From NCBI GenBank assembly GCA_018816605.1, contig JAHIVS010000682.1, positions 1-8,669 on the forward strand: a stretch of 8,669 nucleotides of DNA. Reading direction: 5' to 3'. The notes beneath the pieces were generated by a model. That model ran no database searches, was not told the DNA's origin, and saw nothing but the letters and a program-made list of their open reading frames with translations. Made by a program: the position numbers and the translations under genes. Each line of letters starts with the position of its first letter. The first letter of the stretch is position 1. This stretch comes from Pseudomonadota bacterium. GTDB lineage: Bacteria; Desulfobacterota; Desulfobacteria; Desulfobacterales; Desulfobacteraceae. Shown here piece by piece: positions 6,391-8,669 of the stretch.

Positions 6391-7353
6391 ATGACAGAAA
6401 CAAAAAAAGTCAAACCGACAAAAATCCTGGACCACCTTGTCCATGGGGACCCCTTTTCCAAGGGGGTGGCATTCTGCCCGGGCTGCGGTCTTGAGCTGTT
6501 ATTGCGGTTTATTCCCCAGGTAATGGGAAACGATATCGTCATTACCGGCACCCCATCGTGTTCTGCCCCTGTCCTTTTGGGACAGAACAATCAGTCCTGG
6601 CACACCCTGTCTTATTTCGGAACCCTGATGACCGGTGCTGCGGCCAATGCCACCGGCCTTGCCAGGTATTACAGAAAAGCCGGCATAAAGAACACCGTGG
6701 TCTGTTTTAACGGGGACGGGACCGCTGCTGATATCGGGTTTGGAAACCTGTCAGGGGCGGCAGAGAGAAACGAGCCCTTTATTTATATCTGCTACGACAA
6801 TGAAGGGTATATGAATACCGGTATCCAGAAAAGCGGCACCACTCCCTTTGGCGCCACCACCACCACCACACCCTACGGCGCATCGGCAACCCAGGGGAAA
6901 AACCTGAGAAGAATGAACCTGGGGTTGAAAATGGCCATGCACAAGATTCCCTATACAGCCACGGCAACCTTAAGTGATCTGGATGATCTGGCAAAAAAAC
7001 TAAAGAAGGCAAAGGAGATGAAAGACCAGGGGTTTTGTTTCCTGCATATCCTGGCTCCCTGCCCCACTGGATGGGGTCTTGCGCCGGACCACACCATTGA
7101 ATCCTGCCGCAGGGCCGTCAACACCAATTATTTTCCCCTGTGGGAAGCGGTCAACGGCAGGATCAGAATGAGCAAAATTGTTAAAAAACCCAAACCCGTA
7201 TCAACCTATACAGAATTGATGAAAAAATTTGCCCATTTGAGTGAAGCAGATCTTGCGATTCTCCAGGATGATGTTGATTACGAATACTGCATACTTGGCG
7301 GGTTGAGCGTATTGGAGGCAGAATGCCGGCTTCCACTATCGGACGAAGATTAA
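6391..7353 (+). CDS. 2-oxoacid:acceptor oxidoreductase, beta (TPP-binding) subunit
   Basis: A 320-aa subunit that binds the TPP diphosphate through Mg2+ and holds the proximal [4Fe-4S] cluster. The TPP motif begins at GDGTAADIGFGN (108-119) and ends at YDNEGYMNTG (135-144). Cluster ligands are Cys 29 and 32 (CPGCG), Cys 57 (TPSCSAP) and Cys 224 (APCPTGW). The 3- and 25-residue spacings of the first three match pyruvate:ferredoxin oxidoreductase. A Thr-rich stretch near 155-161 (ATTTTTP) is usual in this family and is encoded by a run of ACC codons. Start: ATG at 6391 with GGAGGG at 6378-6383; it begins one base after the alpha stop. An upstream in-frame start at 6289 would overlap the alpha gene by 100 bases and add unrelated sequence. 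Equivalent to PadI in pad clusters. Confidence 0.93.
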   Translation: MTETKKVKPTKILDHLVHGDPFSKGVAFCPGCGLELLLRFIPQVMGNDIVITGTPSCSAPVLLGQNNQSWHTLSYFGTLMTGAAANATGLARYYRKAGIKNTVVCFNGDGTAADIGFGNLSGAAERNEPFIYICYDNEGYMNTGIQKSGTTPFGATTTTTPYGASATQGKNLRRMNLGLKMAMHKIPYTATATLSDLDDLAKKLKKAKEMKDQGFCFLHILAPCPTGWGLAPDHTIESCRRAVNTNYFPLWEAVNGRIRMSKIVKKPKPVSTYTELMKKFAHLSEADLAILQDDVDYEYCILGGLSVLEAECRLPLSDED

Positions 7354-7366
7354 AGGAGGCGCGAAG

Positions 7367-7918
7367 ATGAATGAAGTCAGGTTCCATGGTAGAGGGGGGC
7401 AGGGTGTTGTGACAACATCCAAAATTTTGGCCAATGCCTTTGTTCTGAACGGGCAATTCGGGGCCAGCTTTCCCATGTTCGGGTTTGAAAGAAGAGGTGC
7501 TCCGGTAACAGCATTCGGCAGATTTTCAGACATGCCGGTCAGGGAAAAAACACAGATTTACACTCCCAATATTCTGGTGGTTTTAGATCCGTCCCAAAAA
7601 GGGTCAAAAGCCGTATTCCAAGGGCTTTTGCCCGGAGGCATGATGTTGCTCAATGATGGGGATTATGCAGCCGGAAACATATCCCACGGGAATTTAAGGC
7701 GGCTGGCCGTTATTGATGCCAATAAAATTGCAGTGGAGGAGATCGGCCTGGCCATCCCCAATACGGTTATTGTGGGGGCATTTGCAAGAATGTCGGGCCT
7801 GCTGGCCATTGAGCCCTGTTGTGAGGCGCTGGAAGATTATTTTTCAGGCAAAAAACTGGCAGCCAATATCGGGTGTGTCAAAAGAGGGTTTGAAGAGGTG
7901 GAGATATTTGATCTCTAG
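7367..7918 (+). CDS. 2-oxoacid:acceptor oxidoreductase, gamma subunit
   Basis: A 183-aa subunit of the POR gamma/KorC family, thought to contribute to CoA binding and assembly. It opens with RFHGRGGQGVVTTSKIL, the family signature, and continues with MFGFERRGAPVTAFGRFSD, in which the ERRGAPV element is highly typical. Length is standard. A near-perfect AAAGGAGG at 7352-7359, overlapping the beta stop codon, lies 7 nt from the ATG, so this subunit is probably well translated. With it the four-subunit set is complete, in the order delta-alpha-beta-gamma. Equivalent to PadE in pad clusters. No PadH-like flavin/NAD subunit lies within the set; ferredoxin or the following FeS protein could be the electron exit. 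Confidence 0.93.
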   Translation: MNEVRFHGRGGQGVVTTSKILANAFVLNGQFGASFPMFGFERRGAPVTAFGRFSDMPVREKTQIYTPNILVVLDPSQKGSKAVFQGLLPGGMMLLNDGDYAAGNISHGNLRRLAVIDANKIAVEEIGLAIPNTVIVGAFARMSGLLAIEPCCEALEDYFSGKKLAANIGCVKRGFEEVEIFDL

Positions 7919-7978
7919 ACGGGGATTGTCGCAAGGGTCAATGAAGGGATAACTTTTTAATCGTAAAAAGGAGTTGTT

Positions 7979-8635
7979 ATGCCTAGATGGGGAATGGTAA
8001 TCGACGTAAAACGGTGTATAGCGTGTTGGGGCTGCACCATTGCATGTAAAGAGGAACATTTTCTTCCTCCAGGGGTATTCTGGAACCGTGTATTGATCGG
8101 AGAAGCCGGAAAATTCCCCTCTTCCAGTAAGCTGATTTACCCGATTCTTTGTAATCATTGCGCTGATGCAGCCTGCGTGGAAGCCTGTCCCACAGGCGCC
8201 ACCTATGTCAAGGAAAACGGTATTGTGGCCATTGACGATGAAAAGTGTGTGGGATGCCGGGCCTGCCTGGTCAGCTGCCCCTACCAGCAGCGGACCTATT
8301 ATGACCAGAAGGTCAAGGACAGGGAATATTTTCCCGGACAGGGGAAGACCGCAATGGAGCTGCTGGGTGAAAAGCTTTATCCCTTCAAAGTGGGAACGGT
8401 TATTAAATGTAATTTCTGCACGGAAAGGCTTGAAGACGGGTTGAAAAAAGGGCTTACCCCGGGCAAGGACGAAGCGGCGTCTCCTGCCTGCGTCAATATC
8501 TGTCCGGTGAATGCAAGGGTCTTCGGGGATTTGGATGATCCTGACAGTGAAATCAGCCGTCTGATCATGGAGAAAAAAGGCAAACAGCTGAAAAAAGAAT
8601 TCGGTACGCAACCGGCCGTTTATTACATTGATTGA
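7979..8635 (+). CDS. Four-cluster [4Fe-4S] electron-transfer subunit (DmsB/NrfC/PadC type)
   Basis: A 218-aa iron-sulfur subunit of molybdopterin- or NrfD-linked oxidoreductases. It wires a catalytic subunit to a membrane quinone site or ferredoxin. Sixteen cysteines fall into four groups: 13, 16, 19, 23; 58, 61, 66, 70; 90, 93, 96, 100; and 144, 147, 171, 175. No Tat or Sec signal is present (it starts MPRWGMVIDVKRC), so it is cytoplasmic or carried by a partner. AAAGGAG at 7967-7973 precedes the ATG by 5 nt. It lies 60 nt after the gamma gene, with no terminator seen between, so one operon is likely. The RWGMVID start and the place next to a 2-oxoacid oxidoreductase resemble PadC of phenylacetyl-CoA:acceptor oxidoreductase. 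Polysulfide, DMSO or formate-linked complexes are alternatives that the missing downstream gene would settle. Confidence 0.9.
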   Translation: MPRWGMVIDVKRCIACWGCTIACKEEHFLPPGVFWNRVLIGEAGKFPSSSKLIYPILCNHCADAACVEACPTGATYVKENGIVAIDDEKCVGCRACLVSCPYQQRTYYDQKVKDREYFPGQGKTAMELLGEKLYPFKVGTVIKCNFCTERLEDGLKKGLTPGKDEAASPACVNICPVNARVFGDLDDPDSEISRLIMEKKGKQLKKEFGTQPAVYYID

Positions 8636-8649
8636 TACCAGGGGGAGAG

Positions 8650-8669
8650 ATGACCTATAAAACAGATGA
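8650..8669 (+). CDS. Start of a further operon gene, cut by the window end
   Basis: An ATG at 8650 stands 14 nt after the FeS-subunit stop, with a purine-rich GGGGGAGAG directly before it, and opens a frame reading MTYKTD before the window ends. Too little is left to name it. By context a molybdopterin catalytic subunit or an NrfD/DmsC-type membrane anchor is expected. Confidence 0.5.

Noticed and set aside
6854..6870. ACC triplet run as a microsatellite
   Set aside because: It encodes the Thr-rich loop that is usual in the beta subunit family, so protein constraint explains it.
7844..8611. Long open frame (255 codons) on the minus strand opposite the FeS subunit
   Set aside because: It lies antisense to a gene with sixteen correctly spaced cysteines, and its translation shows no recognisable domain; it is a shadow frame.

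Overview
The window reads as chromosomal DNA from an anaerobic Deltaproteobacterium, most likely a sulfate reducer of the Desulfobacterales. This is inferred from the moderate G+C content, the gene style, the mix of a type IV pilus ATPase, a PAS/receiver hybrid kinase and ferredoxin-type oxidoreductases, and not from any marker gene. All supported genes lie on the + strand. No tRNA, rRNA, CRISPR array, insertion sequence or integration site was seen.

Left part (about 110-2721): three closely spaced genes. They are a PilT/PilU-family retraction ATPase, a small protein with an N-terminal zinc ribbon and a degenerate receiver-like domain, and an exported protein with a C-terminal rhodanese domain that keeps its catalytic cysteine. 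Each of the last two starts a few tens of bases or less after the previous stop and has its own Shine-Dalgarno, so co-transcription is likely.

Middle (2721-4547): the wreck of a large membrane-bound hybrid sensor kinase (periplasmic solute-binding sensor, one membrane helix, PAS, histidine kinase, receiver). Recognisable pieces follow each other in the correct order but in changing reading frames, with blocks missing in at least four places. It is a pseudogene whose receiver domain alone is still complete.

Non-coding gap (4548-4869): about 320 bases, A+T-rich in its centre, holding a good -35 box, a second possible promoter and three inverted repeats. It looks like the control region of the operon to its right.

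Right part (4870 to the end): a tight operon encoding a complete four-subunit, thiamine-diphosphate-dependent 2-oxoacid:acceptor oxidoreductase in the order delta, alpha, beta, gamma. It is followed by a four-cluster iron-sulfur electron-transfer subunit of the DmsB/NrfC/PadC type and the first codons of another gene cut by the window edge. A 2-oxoacid oxidoreductase beside the FeS subunit of a probable molybdopterin or NrfD-type complex recalls the pad genes of anaerobic phenylacetate oxidation (phenylacetyl-CoA to phenylglyoxylate to benzoyl-CoA). That substrate assignment is an inference; the sequence alone supports only the enzyme class.
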